NCBI GenBank assembly: GCA_002917075.1
Contig: NTMA01000044.1
Location: 186,001-250,000 of the forward strand
Source of the DNA: Hawksworthiomyces lignivorus
Lineage: Eukaryota; Ascomycota; Sordariomycetes; Ophiostomatales; Ophiostomataceae
Direction of reading: 5' to 3'
Length of the DNA stretch: 64,000 nucleotides
Part shown: one piece after another, positions 22,889-34,334 of the stretch
Numbering within the stretch: the first letter of the stretch is position 1
Layout: each line of letters opens with the position of its first letter
Position numbers and translations under genes: made by a program
Notes under the pieces: model-generated
Seen by the model: only the letters and a program-made list of their open reading frames with translations
Told to the model about the DNA's origin: nothing
The model's database searches: none

Positions 22889-24727
22889 ATGTTTTCTACA
22901 TCTCTAGATAACCAGGCTAGGCCTGTGCCTTTCCTCATCGCTGCCTTCACCCTAGGACTCTTAGTTGTCTGGACTCTGGCTGTTCACTTTACTTCGCCTC
23001 TAAAGAAATTTCCTGGACCGTTCTGGGCGAGTAAGTACTATTGTCGACCTCCGACGGTATTACTTTGCTACTATATGTATAATTACTAACGCTGGCGTTT
23101 ATTTCTTTAGAGTGGACAAACCTCTGGAGAATATATCAACTCTATACACAGAAGTACCAATGGACTATCAAAACTCTCCACGAAAAGTATGGTCCAGTGG
23201 TCCAGATTGGCCCCAATACACTAGATCTAGACTATCCAGAATTGATCAAGACGCTCTATAGCACTGATGGTAAATACAAAAAGGTGATTACGCAGCCTCT
23301 ACGTGCCATTTTGCTCTATTGCTATGCTTGTAAAGAACAGAAATACAAGATGAGGTGAACTAATAATGGCGGAAGACCGAGTTTTATCACAACAGCAGCA
23401 CCATCATCGATGGCAAAGTCACCTACCATCTTTTCAGCACAACTGACCAAGCTGTGCACGCTCGCATGAAACGACCTGTTGTCAAGTACTACTCTATGAG
23501 CAACGTTCTGACGCTTGAGTCCCGCGTGAACTCGGTTCTCGGTGATTTATGCACCCATCTCGAGAGGCGTTTTATGGAGGGGGAAAATAAGGGCAAAGAC
23601 TGCAATTTTGGAGAGTGGATCGCATTTTGTGAGTTGAAAGAATCATAAGCATAGAAACTGAAATGACGTGAAGATCAAAGACAGTGCATGTACATGAGCC
23701 AAGCTTCTAAAGCTAACCGCGGTGCATATGCCTATAATTAGACACTTGGGACTTCATCAGCTCCGCGACGTTCAGCAAGCGATTTGGATATATGGAGAAA
23801 GCCTACGATTTTGACGGGACTATTCGTATTGCAGATCAGGTCACAGACTATTTTGCCATGGTGGGCCAGATGCCATTCATGGACTTCCTCCTTGACAAAA
23901 ATCCCATCAAGCGCATCGGGCCCCCTAATTTGCAAAATGTGACCCGCATATCTGTGGAGAATATGATCGCCCGTCTTAAAGAGAAGGACCTGGAAAAGAA
24001 GCCAGCTGAAGACAGAGACTTTCTGGACCACTTCATTGAGGCCAAGGGTAAAAGCCCAGATGTCGTCGACGAGAAACTTATTCTGGGCTATCTCCAAGTG
24101 AACATGCTTGCAGGAGCCGACACCACAGCCATCACGCTTCGCGCGCTGTTCCACTTCCTAATGACAAATCCAGACAAGCTTCAGAAATTAGAGGAGGAAG
24201 TGCTTGCTTCAAACTTCAACCGCTCCGAGATCGTGACATATCAAGCCGCACGTGCACTCCCCTACCTGGACGGCGTGGTCAGAGAGTCGATGCGGATGCA
24301 CCCAGGAGTTGGCTTGCTGTTGGAGCGCTACGTGCCAGAGACCGGTCTAACGCTACCTGACGGAGGTTTTGTGCCACCGGGAACTGGCGTTGGTATTAAC
24401 CCTTACGTGATTGGTAGGAGCGAACAGGTTTGGGGTCCCGATGCTAATGAGTTCCGGCCTGAGCGCTGGCTCAAGATGGAAGGCGAAGATGATGAGTCCT
24501 ACCAACAGCGTATTCGCCGCATGAATGCTGCAGACCTCACCTTTGGCGGTGGCTCCCGAATTTGCATTGGCCGTAACGTGGCAACGCTGGAGATTTACAA
24601 AGTCGTTGCCACACTAGTCAACCGTTACAAGATCTTGCCTCCCAAGGTACCCAAGGAATTTGTCATTATCTCAACTTGGTTTCCTCGTCAGTCGGGATTA
24701 ATGTGCAGGCTGGAAAAACGCGATTAA
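22889..24727 (+). CDS. Microsomal cytochrome P450 monooxygenase
   Basis: Four exons: 22889-23030, 23111-23283, 23376-23628 and 23742-24727, with GT-AG introns of 80, 92 and 113 nt that join in frame to 517 residues. The N-terminus has a membrane anchor (VPFLIAAFTLGLLVVWTL, about 13-33) followed by the FPGPFWA proline hinge. P450 landmarks follow: I-helix AGADTT (313-318), ExxR in VVRESMRMHP (E371, R374), PERW in the meander, and the heme loop FGGGSRICIG with Cys464 as thiolate ligand. Overall it resembles the pisatin-demethylase/benzoate-hydroxylase-like group of fungal P450s, but the substrate is not predictable. Exon 2 ends at GTGATT, a weaker donor chosen because KYKK-TEFYHNSS restores the family sequence. 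It lies between two Zn2Cys6 regulators. Confidence 0.9.
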
Positions 24728-25007
24728 CGGGAGTATGTCTTAAAAGTTTGAAATGCTGTCAGAAGAACAGCAGTCAATGCAGTGTTAAAAAGACGGACTA
24801 CAGCCGTGTAGGAGCAGTTCTAGTTTCGGAGAAAAATATGTGTCTTGGTACCCAAGCGGTGGTTTTTTGTATCTTAGCTTAGAGGACGACATTCTTTACT
24901 TGACCAGATTTTTACCCCTTCAAACATGACCGTGGTGCTGGGGACCATTTTTTAACATATACTACAAAAACTGGACTTAATTAAGGGGTCCATGTAGAAG
25001 TACTGTA

Positions 25008-27458
25008 TCATACCATGTTTCCATCCATTAGCGGAAACAAAGGAAGATTCACATCGAATGAATCAAAGTTTAACACGCGCGGAGACAGCGAGAGTATCAT
25101 ATCTTCGAGTCCTTCAGAGATCTCCGTTCCACCACCCATGCCGAAGCCTACACCATGTTGAAATTCCACAGATAGGGACGCATCGGGCTGCTCTTCTGGC
25201 CCAGCAATGCCAGGAGTAGACGGAAAATCAGTATCCCTGCTCTCATCACGGCGAGTGCTGGGAAGATTGTCTTTTTTCGCGTATGTGGGTCTAAGATGTG
25301 TTTCCGCATAATGCCGTGAAAATTGGCGGTGCGAGGAATCTTCACCTGGTTGGTCGGCCGCAGTCTGTATATGGTTATGGTGGAACAAGTTGGGGCTCTG
25401 CACCGAAAGAGGAAGCGCGCTTGCTGTCACTAGCGAACCAGTTGGATTTCTGATACTGTTTTCCGCACCATCTACGGTCCCGAAGAAGCCATCAATAAGC
25501 AGGGCATGCTTCTCCATCTTGAACCGTGCCCGGTACTCAACAGAAATGTCGCAAGCCGCTTGCAGATTTGCCACTATGGCTGCATATCGCTTGGCAACTG
25601 CATCGTGGACGCCGAAATGCTCTAGGAGCCTCTGACCAAGAAGGAGACTCTTCTCTAGTTGGAAGATGCCGTCGAAGTCCCCAAACTGTGCTAAACCTAA
25701 CACTAGCGTGGAGACAAAGACGCAATTCACCACGTACGGAAGCCGCCTAGGCATTTTTGCGGCAGAGAGTAGATGGCGGTGAATGCTTAGCGCCTTCATC
25801 GCCGAGTCAATGCACGCATAGGTGAGAATTTCATCCGTTTGAGACGTAGACAGCGGGGCCGACGACTTGTATGTCTCTGGATGATATATGCCGCCGTTGC
25901 TACCACTATTGCTGCCACGATTCGGCCGGCCAATTTGCGCAGAGACCCGTTCAACAAGAAATGGTCTTGTAAGAAGCATGATAGACCAGTGATAAGCGCC
26001 TTTCAAGTTGAACAGGCCAAAGTTGGGTGTCTTGAGATTGTCCGCTTCCACATACTCGCCCAGCTGGAGGTCGTCTGCAATTAGGCCCTCTGTGAATCGA
26101 GACGTCCAGAGTCTGTACTGTCGACCGATCTGGTCAATGGTAGCGGTAGAGACGGCTCTTTTCGAGTAAACCTCTGTCAGAATAGCCTCGAATATAAAGC
26201 ACAGGTCGAGGCAGGCCGAATAATTCGACTCTTCCTTGGTGTTGCGCGTCTCAAACGTCGACGGCGGCCGCCCCAAGGACGCGCTGAGATATATGTCCAA
26301 GATACGTAGCGATCGCCACAATCGCTCGCGTGATGCATGCTCTGCCGGTTCGAATACGGCGCTGATGTCATCGCGGTGAATACCCAGAGCATAGGCTGCG
26401 CGAACAGCGCTCCCTAAGTATACGAACGCTTCGTTCCGTCTTGAGGCGCCAAGGAGATACATGGTAATCATGCTGTAAGCCTGTATCATGGGTATGCTGG
26501 GTGTTAATGTCCCTTGAGAGAGTATTAAATAGCGGCTATAGTTGAAGTATTTCTCAGCTGCACTATCACAGCCGTCAGGTGCAGTTTGTGCACCGATGGC
26601 AAATATTAGAAAAAAGATTGATTTTTGCATAATACCATCGGCGGCATTGTGATCCCCATCGCCGCTGTTCTTATCGTTGCTGTTGTAGTTGTTCTCATTG
26701 GCGACATTGCACTGACTCTCGACGCTAGTACAGCTGCCATGAGATGATATGTTTTGCGTCTGAGCCTCTACCCACTGGGTCATTGAGGGATTCAGCTTCT
26801 CGTTGTCAAACAGGCTCAGTATGCACTTGGTTGAGCGCAGATACCAAATAAGAAGTTGGGTCGCCTCGGGGGGGGATGGAATGGCGGGTGGGTTTTGAAT
26901 AATTGATACAATCCAATCGGTATTGTCGCTGTGAGGAACGGCTTCCACAAGAACATGCTGGACTGGATCATCTGTGAAGGCACACAACCCAACCGACTGT
27001 CGAACGAGACGGCGGATGACTTGCAGAAAGCAGACATTTGCAGAGTCTCCCACGAAATACAGGCCTTTGCCACTGTCTGCATGGATAAGACGGGAGAGGT
27101 GAGGAACGGATCCAGGCGACACGGCAGTCACTGAAGTTTGGGATGGACTAGGATGATGTGCTACAGGCGCGGTCTCGCTCTGAGACGAGGCAACACCAGC
27201 TCCTTCCGGTAGAATGCATGGCGGGTCGATGTCAATTGAATGATGGGTGTAAGGTGTCGGAGATGGACCCTGTGGCCGTGATGGTAGAACCGGAGGCTGT
27301 GGCAGAGGCCGCGAAAACACGCAACCGTATGCCACTCCACGTGCAATACACCGGTTGCATGGCTGCCGGCTGTCGCAGCGCTCCTTTCTGCGCTTACATG
27401 TTCTACAGGCCTGTGGACACCGACGCCGTTCTTTAGATTTGGTCTTCGATGATGGCAT
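25008..27458 (-). CDS. Zn2Cys6 fungal-specific transcription factor
   Basis: The single-exon gene encodes 816 residues. The Zn2Cys6 cluster is at residues 18-46 (C-X2-C-X6-C-X5-C-X2-C-X8-C, starting CRTCKRRKERC), preceded by a basic nuclear-localisation-like stretch. A Pro/Ser-rich linker follows. The middle-homology (Fungal_trans) domain spans about residues 200-600, with FAIGAQTAPDG, AYALGIHRD and ERLWRSLRILDIYLSASLGR as typical blocks. An Asn/Asp-rich insert lies at about 250-275 and the C-terminal 150 residues are low complexity with an acidic end. It probably acts in the nucleus as an activator. Its 3' end faces that of the P450 gene across only 280 bp, so a regulator-P450 functional link is plausible but unproven. 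Confidence 0.92.
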   Translation of the reverse strand: MPSSKTKSKERRRCPQACRTCKRRKERCDSRQPCNRCIARGVAYGCVFSRPLPQPPVLPSRPQGPSPTPYTHHSIDIDPPCILPEGAGVASSQSETAPVAHHPSPSQTSVTAVSPGSVPHLSRLIHADSGKGLYFVGDSANVCFLQVIRRLVRQSVGLCAFTDDPVQHVLVEAVPHSDNTDWIVSIIQNPPAIPSPPEATQLLIWYLRSTKCILSLFDNEKLNPSMTQWVEAQTQNISSHGSCTSVESQCNVANENNYNSNDKNSGDGDHNAADGIMQKSIFFLIFAIGAQTAPDGCDSAAEKYFNYSRYLILSQGTLTPSIPMIQAYSMITMYLLGASRRNEAFVYLGSAVRAAYALGIHRDDISAVFEPAEHASRERLWRSLRILDIYLSASLGRPPSTFETRNTKEESNYSACLDLCFIFEAILTEVYSKRAVSTATIDQIGRQYRLWTSRFTEGLIADDLQLGEYVEADNLKTPNFGLFNLKGAYHWSIMLLTRPFLVERVSAQIGRPNRGSNSGSNGGIYHPETYKSSAPLSTSQTDEILTYACIDSAMKALSIHRHLLSAAKMPRRLPYVVNCVFVSTLVLGLAQFGDFDGIFQLEKSLLLGQRLLEHFGVHDAVAKRYAAIVANLQAACDISVEYRARFKMEKHALLIDGFFGTVDGAENSIRNPTGSLVTASALPLSVQSPNLFHHNHIQTAADQPGEDSSHRQFSRHYAETHLRPTYAKKDNLPSTRRDESRDTDFPSTPGIAGPEEQPDASLSVEFQHGVGFGMGGGTEISEGLEDMILSLSPRVLNFDSFDVNLPLFPLMDGNMV

Positions 27459-29309
27459 GATAGCGTCTGATTGATTGATGAAAGGGTGAGCAAAGAAGGG
27501 ATTCGTTTAAAGCAGTGGAATTTGTGATTTCTTTAGCTAGTTTGCTATTGGTAGGTAGGTAACCAGAAGGTATTATTGAAGCTAACTTGGGACACCCAAG
27601 ATGAACAGGTCGGTATTTCCGCATACCCCGCACGACACGACTTGGTCTGCTGTCTGGGGTCCCCCCAATATGCTTTATACCCCAGGATTCGCTGAAGTCC
27701 TATGACAGTTTCCGAGACATGTCCGTCACTCGAACATTACAGCGGTGGCTTAAAACAGCATCCATATCAATCAATGAATCGAGAGCTATGTACGTTAAAG
27801 ATATTCGCAACACCCCTGGAAAAAAAAATCATTCAGGTATGAGTCTGACTGGCACACAGGCTGTTCTCTCTTAAGGCACTTATCCGTGTTGCAGCAGAGA
27901 ATGACAAGAGACGAGATAGCAGCTAGCCCCGGCTTTTAGAAAACGGCATTTAAATATTGTGTTCTATGCATATAGATATGCACAAGGCTAATAATTCTCG
28001 TTGCAGGCTACGGATATTGCTTCAGGGTAAGGCACGAACTATTATTATATGGCGATTAGCAGGCATCACATCGGCAAAGCCGGCGTTCGGCGTACATTAG
28101 TGTGATTATTGACGAGTAAAGTGGATAATTAGACAGAAAATAGTGCTGTCGATTCGCCCTGCTTTGCAACCCTATCAGTTGTTCAATGGCAGGTAATCTT
28201 CAATCACCTGACGATCCAGCTACTAAAAAGAGAGGAGAGGGGGCTGGCTATCCAGTTCCGAAATTCATCGGATACGACTTTAGCTCAGCTCTCGGCACTT
28301 CGACGCAGAGATTATTTTCTATTTCTTCTTTTGACCTAGCTAGTTTGACATTTATCTTGGTAACTGTAGCCTAGGCAACGGTAGCGCGGCTTGAGAATTG
28401 ACGCGTTTTTCAGAAGAAAAGGAAGAAAAAAAAGAAGAAGAGAGTGTAAGAAAGAAAAGCGATACAGAATACAAAAAAAAAAATTTCTTTGTGCATCTAT
28501 CAACAACGGAAGACCCCAATATCAAACACGCATTTTATATACTTCCTCTTCGCATGAAAACGCAGATTCTTCCGTAGTTGAACATTTTCTGGGATTCTTC
28601 TGTAGGAGCATGTGAACTCTGGGCATCTCTGCCTCCTCTAGATGCTTGTTGTGAGAGTGAAAGCATATCAAAATGTGACAGGATAGAGCGCAAATCCAAG
28701 GTCTATGTAGTTTTGGTTACAACTGCTATCCTCGCTTAGATGACCAACCTATTTTCATATTTAATTTTTCCATCATAGTCTCAGTTAAACTTAATGCAGC
28801 CTCTCTGCATCATCCGAGAACACGAGAGGGTATCATGAATACCGAGGCCTCCTTTTCTGTTCTCGGCATCGAATCACCAGCGAGGCTATTAGGCCGCGGT
28901 TCAAAGTGGTTGACGCTCATCATACTTGAAAAAAGGTAAAAAAAAATTAACAATTCAATCATTATACTAATATGGCCTCTACAGTCTCGGTCTCTGGAAA
29001 ACGGAGCCTGTCGTCATTAGAGTGTTCCCCTACGGTATATGCTCTTCCCACTCGAACACACACGTCTCGCGTGTTGTCTTTAATAATAAACAATCCCGAC
29101 TAACTCATATCTACCTTCGTTACCCAAAGCTCCATCGCATCCTAGTCCCTTTATAACGCTTGAACAAAGGAGAGTCGATACCATACGTAGTCACTCTAAG
29201 CTTAGATTTCTGCATTTCGCGTATTATAAAAAGAAATCTTTATTTACCACTATCTATCTACTCTTCCATTCTCCACTCCACTCCTCCTACTACACAACAC
29301 TCTTCTCCT
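27459..29309. other. Spacer with A-rich tracts, no gene seen
   Basis: This contains the promoter of the minus-strand Zn2Cys6 gene at its left end and 3' flank of the DJ-1 gene at its right end. Reading frames such as 28186-28374 and 28391-28615 are short and compositionally biased (Lys/Arg from A-rich DNA), so they were not called. Confidence 0.5.
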
Positions 29310-30104
29310 TTACGCTGACAGCGCCTTCACGATGGCCTTACCAACAGCCGAGGCGCTGGCCGGGTTCTGCCCAGTGATAAACTGCCCGTCGACAATGACC
29401 TTTTCCTGCCAGTCGGCGGCCTTCTCGAATTTGGCGCCGATCTCCCGCAGCTTGCTCTCCAGCAGGAAGGGCATGACCTGGTCGAGCTTGATCGCGCGCT
29501 CTTCGTCGTCCGTGAAGCTGCTGACCCGCTTGCCCGCCAGTAGGTAGGGGCTGCTCGGGTCGTCCGCGGTAGTGTGCACGTTGACTAGCGCGGCGGGGCC
29601 GTGGCACACGGCGGACACGACCTTGCCGCCGGCCGCAAATGCCGCCACTAGGCGGTGGGACTCCGCGTCCACGGCCAGGTCGTACATCGGGCCGTGGCCG
29701 CCTGGGAAGAAAATGGCATCGTAGCCCGCGGCAGTGGTCGCGGCGGCGGCGGCGTCGCTGGCCAGATCCGCCAGCTTGATGGTGTTCGTGTAGAGAGACT
29801 TCTTGTTGTTCAAAAAGTCGACGGACACTGGGTCGTCCTTGAAGCCCTCCACGGAATTGGGGTCGAGAGGGGCCTCATTGCCGTTGGGTGAAGCAACGGC
29901 TACCTTGTAGCCGCCATTGGTGAATTCGGCAAAGGGGTGAGCAAACTCAGGCTGCGAGAGGCGATGTTAGCGACTGCAAGAAGACAGTGCCCACAATACT
30001 GCCATGGCAGACGGGAGGCAACTTACCAAATACCAACCGGTGCTCTTGCCGGTGTCGCCCAGCGCACTGTGGGAAGTGAGGACGACGAGAACACTTTTTG
30101 CCAT
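29310..30104 (-). CDS. DJ-1/PfpI family protein, Hsp31-like (glyoxalase III/chaperone type)
   Basis: Two exons: complement(30027..30104) and complement(29310..29951), with a 75-nt intron (GTAAGT...TCGCAG), give 239 residues. Exon 1 starts MAKSVLVVLTSHSALGDTGK. The catalytic triad of the Hsp31 branch is visible: Glu28 in YLPEFAHP, nucleophile Cys142 and His143 in SAVCHGPA. GGHGPMYD (110-117) is the conserved turn. Yeast and E. coli relatives convert methylglyoxal to lactate without glutathione and act as stress chaperones. A cytosolic detoxification role is therefore likely. The fold is complete and no key residue is missing. GC-rich third positions contrast with the AT-rich flanks. Confidence 0.9.
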
Positions 30105-31953
30105 TGCGAAGAGTAGATTGGCGCAATGCGGAAAAGAGTAAAAATTTCAATAATAGGAGAGAGAAGAATTCTAAGATGGCCGTAGTCTGTAGGCTTGCAG
30201 TTCACTGTATAATCTTCTAATGCTTGGGATCTTGGTGCAGGTTTCTCTCCTGAGCATTGTGCAGCCTATCGCGAGATGCTTCACTCTTTAATTCTTGTTC
30301 TTTTGCCCCGGGATGAAAATGTACTCACAAATCGACTTCACTCGATATCATGATGATCTACTAGCCGGAATGATCTGCCCATCTTCACGCTCCGTCACTC
30401 CGGCTTACATAGCAGAGTGGATGGTGTTGCCCCTTTTGAGAAGGTGATCAGAAAGCGGAAGCCATTGATTAAGGTTATTATCAAACCAGCTAGTACGATT
30501 TTTAGACAGCTATCCAAAGAAAACGGGCCTCGGGGTACGCACCATTAACGAGAGTTTTAGAAAGGTACTGCTGATATATAAACAAGACTTGGAATCAAAT
30601 ACCCGGGTCCTGTCCCTAATTCTTTTATCTTTCCACTTCTCTGAGCGGAGTTACAACTCGGGATCAACATGTATGGTGCTTTGTAACGATCTTTCGGAGA
30701 AGAGACTGCTAGTAAAGGGCTGCATAGCGTCTTATATGCAACTGGCTTACGTCCCAGGATATTGCAGTGGGGGGCTCTGAATCTCCGTTTACCACCCTGA
30801 TCCTCCGCATGGGGCACGCAGCGGTTCCTGCTGGATAATGTTTCGCACTAATGCAACTGGATTACGCGCCAGTTCGAAAAGCAAGCTTGGGGTTCAAGAA
30901 GTGTTTTTTTTTTTTTTTTTTTTTTTGGCATTGATTGGTCATCGTATTTAGAAGATCATGTGTAAATTTTCGAACTAGATTTTTATCTGTATCCTACGAG
31001 TTCGAAGATTGGATTATAAGATTTTTTTTTAAAAAAAAAATTGATATATCTATAATATATTTTTCATTGTTAATATGTACTCTAAAGAAGTCTTCCTTGA
31101 AACATGCACTTCAGCCGAGACAGACCAAAGCCATTGTCGCGGGTTAGCGCAATCTGTGCAAAGCTACTCAGCGCCAGCGCGTAACCCCCAAAGTGTCGCC
31201 TCCAGAGTGATACCTGGGAGGCAGCAATGACTAGGTCTTAAGTCCCCTAAGAACAATAGATTTCAACACATTAGTGTATTATTTTGACTGTTTCTACTAC
31301 CTTTTTTAAATCCTGTGAACATTTGTATACACTATCCTTATTGTAAACTTGCTGCTATATTCGACACACGATTGCCGCAAAGTGCAAATAACATACCGGC
31401 GCCGAATGTCAATTAGTCTACCAGGCGGGTCTATTTCAAAGACATCTACACAAACATAATATTAAAAGAGGCATACACATCACTGCAAAGGTCACCAAAA
31501 GCAGAGCCCGACGTCAACAAAAAAGGAAAAAGAAATAAAAGAAAAAAAAGAAAAGGCCAAAACAGCACTTCCTCGCTTTCAACCTTTAAATTAGAACACA
31601 TTGGTCTTGCCGCTGGGACCTAGCAGCCGTCTTAAGCTTCTTTCTCTTAAAGCTCTGGATAAAATGCTAATGACAGCTCATGCGCCTCGTATTTCGGGTT
31701 GCACGCTTCATGTGCTGCCTAGCAGAGCTGAATCCCTTAAAATGTCTCTTGATCTCCCGCTTCAGCTTCATCCCTTTTGGCTCCAATGCTCTCTAGTTGC
31801 TATGGAAGAGGCGTAATAAAATCGCGAGAGAGTACTGTACTCAGATAATTGCACAGAACCAGGCGTTGAGCCTCGTGGTCCGGATGCGATAATTACAGTC
31901 AAATTCCACGAAGACCATGCTCAGAGCTGGATCAGCTCAGAAAGTATCCGAAG
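30105..31953. other. AT-rich spacer with homopolymer runs
   Basis: No gene is seen. A long T run lies at about 30904-30927, followed by A/T-rich DNA to 31080. The right end is the leader of the 559-codon gene, and the left end is the DJ-1 promoter. Confidence 0.55.
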
Positions 31954-33633
31954 ATGGACGATCTCCCAAAGACGCTATCAGCCGTCACGGAAGCCAACGA
32001 AGAGCTTCTCACTGTGCTGAAAGAAATGATAAAAACGCAAGGAGAAGGTGTGCCAAAGGATGCCAAGACCAAATCAGATATGCTTAGAGAAATCCTCTTT
32101 CGCTTCCACGACAACATCTGTGCAATCCTTACGATTCCTTCATGGAAGCCGGGGGTGTCGCAGAAAAGGAGTATGTTAGCATGGTCCAGCTTCCTCCCCA
32201 TCGTGGTAACGCTTCGGCAGATCCGGCAGCATGGCGATTTCATCGCTGCGCGCATGGCTTTGTACCTCATGAGCGGGCTGCTAGCAGACGATCATCTAGT
32301 CAGGCATTTTCCCTGCGAAGCGACGACGGCCTCAATGGCACAGATTGCAGCGCGAGGCAAATTTCTGATCGAGATAGACGATGCTCTCCTGGAGTGTCTC
32401 AAGCGACTCTGGGTCCGGAGCAGAGAGCGCGAGGAATTCGACTGGGTCTTTTCCGAGTACGAATTCGGAATACCTCCTTTGTATGAAGATTTCCGCCGCT
32501 TTGCTGGCGCACTCAACGCAGACGAACTCGCGGCCATGGGCGGCGTCGATGGCCGGCAGTTTTGGATCCGCAAGGAGGGCGATGACACGCCGCACGAACT
32601 GCACCCCGATGCTCAAGCATGGGCTTACGTATCGCGAGTTTCGCAGAAGAGCGACTGGGAAACTTCCATAGAGAAGCTGGATGACCTGCTGAGTTGGGAG
32701 CAGATTGGGAGCGACGGGCCCATCCGGGACTCGTATCGCTACTACTTCACCAATGACAGTTACGGGTGGAAGGATGTTCGCCATCGCCCTGTTTTACGCC
32801 GATCCCGGCAGTTCCTCCTTGATGCGCGGAAGATCGCCCCGCGAACCAGGATGAAACACCAGCAGGAGCTCGCAAGAGCCGCCTTGTCCAAAACTCCTCT
32901 GCCGCTGGAGGTCCGCGAGATGATCATGAGCTACTTTCTACTTCCTGAGATGGAACACCCCTACGTCGAGCAGCTAGACCTCGCCAAGGTGTATCTTCCC
33001 TTTCCGGAAGAAGTCCCCTGGCGCTGCAGCGTCTGCATCGGTCCACGCGGATGGAAGGGTCGTCGTCGGACACGCACCGAAGCGAATCCCAAGGACACTT
33101 GTCCCTCGACGAGTGTCGTCGTCTGGAATCTCGTCCTCCGTACATTCCAGACTTTCCACGGGATGCCATCGGGCGACTATGTGCCCTGCCGGTTTCCGGA
33201 CTGCAAAGGTCACCACACGGACGAATCCTGGAAGATAAAAGACGACAGCCAGCTGTCCAAGTTCATTGATTCGGTTATTCAAGAGCGATGCGGCTCGGAG
33301 GCGACACTAGAAAACCTCGGTCTTGGCCAAGTCGAGGGACCCCTTATGCTAAGTTCCAAAGACGACGAAGTGCGCCGACAAAAATTCTTTGGGCAGAAGC
33401 GCTGGGAGACAGATCAAGTGGACAATAGACACATGATGGGACTCGATGGGCTACTGGGTACCATGGTACATAACAGGCGACTAATCTCATTCTGGTACGG
33501 ATCTTCCGGCCCCAACGCATGGGGTTCAAACCGTGATGAAGCTCAATGGATCTATGGCAGGGCAAAGACCGACGAAACTAAAGTCAAGGGATGCTTTCAC
33601 CGCAATCACAGACAGTGTGGTGGATGTAGGTAG
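31954..33633 (+). CDS. Unrecognised 559-residue protein with a Cys-rich C-terminal half
   Basis: The single-exon gene has a good ATG context (AAGATGG). I do not recognise a characterised family. The N-terminal 290 residues are predicted mainly helical. LPLEVREMIMSYFLLPE (about 317-333) resembles the first helix of an F-box. It is followed by possible metal ligands: CSVC in the segment PWRCSVCIGPRG, then CRFPDCKGHH about 60 residues on, and a terminal CFHRNHRQCGGC. This Cys/His spacing could build a zinc-binding module. Composition and length match lineage-specific fungal proteins that sit near HET genes. No signal peptide or membrane segment is seen. Confidence 0.75.
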   Translation: MDDLPKTLSAVTEANEELLTVLKEMIKTQGEGVPKDAKTKSDMLREILFRFHDNICAILTIPSWKPGVSQKRSMLAWSSFLPIVVTLRQIRQHGDFIAARMALYLMSGLLADDHLVRHFPCEATTASMAQIAARGKFLIEIDDALLECLKRLWVRSREREEFDWVFSEYEFGIPPLYEDFRRFAGALNADELAAMGGVDGRQFWIRKEGDDTPHELHPDAQAWAYVSRVSQKSDWETSIEKLDDLLSWEQIGSDGPIRDSYRYYFTNDSYGWKDVRHRPVLRRSRQFLLDARKIAPRTRMKHQQELARAALSKTPLPLEVREMIMSYFLLPEMEHPYVEQLDLAKVYLPFPEEVPWRCSVCIGPRGWKGRRRTRTEANPKDTCPSTSVVVWNLVLRTFQTFHGMPSGDYVPCRFPDCKGHHTDESWKIKDDSQLSKFIDSVIQERCGSEATLENLGLGQVEGPLMLSSKDDEVRRQKFFGQKRWETDQVDNRHMMGLDGLLGTMVHNRRLISFWYGSSGPNAWGSNRDEAQWIYGRAKTDETKVKGCFHRNHRQCGGCR

Positions 33634-34334
33634 GATCGTATTTTTCCACATCAATCTACCTTGAGCTATTGGGCAGGAAGGGGCAGAATTTGGAGAAGGA
33701 TATAAAATTGAGGACGTGTATGTATTTCGTAATATCGTCTCATCAAGAGGGCGGCATATGTAGCGCAAAGGTTTGCAATGGTTAAGAAGTCACAACGAGA
33801 TATCTATGGTTGCTGATACTGAAGTCGCTGCGAAATACTAACTGGTTAAAGGCAGGAGGCGATGTTCCGACCGCTGTTTTTAGTAGGCGTGTGCGACCAC
33901 TTTTGGCAATCCTCTGCAGTGAGGAGTTTGTCTTTGACTGGTGAAGACAAAATAAACGTCTTCATTGGTAGCGCAAATGTGGCTGAAACGTTGTGAGGCG
34001 AGTCGCCTAGTTTGTTGGCTGTCTAAGGCTTGTCAGCAAGGCGTTCATCACAGCATCCATAAGGCATCCAGAAGGCACCCAACAAAGTACTTCATTCGCT
34101 GCCCCAATATGCGGGTTGTTGCCCGGCATAAGTTCTGACCGCCTCTCTGTGAATCTGTCGCAGTCTTCTCTGTATCTAGATCAGATCAGGAGAGATATGC
34201 TGGCCATAATTTTCTCTTCTTCTCATACATTTAACCAAGACTTCTTTAACATTGCACCTGCGTTTTAGAATACTTGCTAAACTTCTACAACGGCAACGGC
34301 CCACGAGACGTTGGGTTTCTAACTAGGGAAGAGA
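33634..34334. other. Spacer and promoter of the vWA gene
   Basis: No coding signal is seen. The pyrimidine-rich stretch at about 34210-34260 lies shortly upstream of the vWA gene start. Confidence 0.5.
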
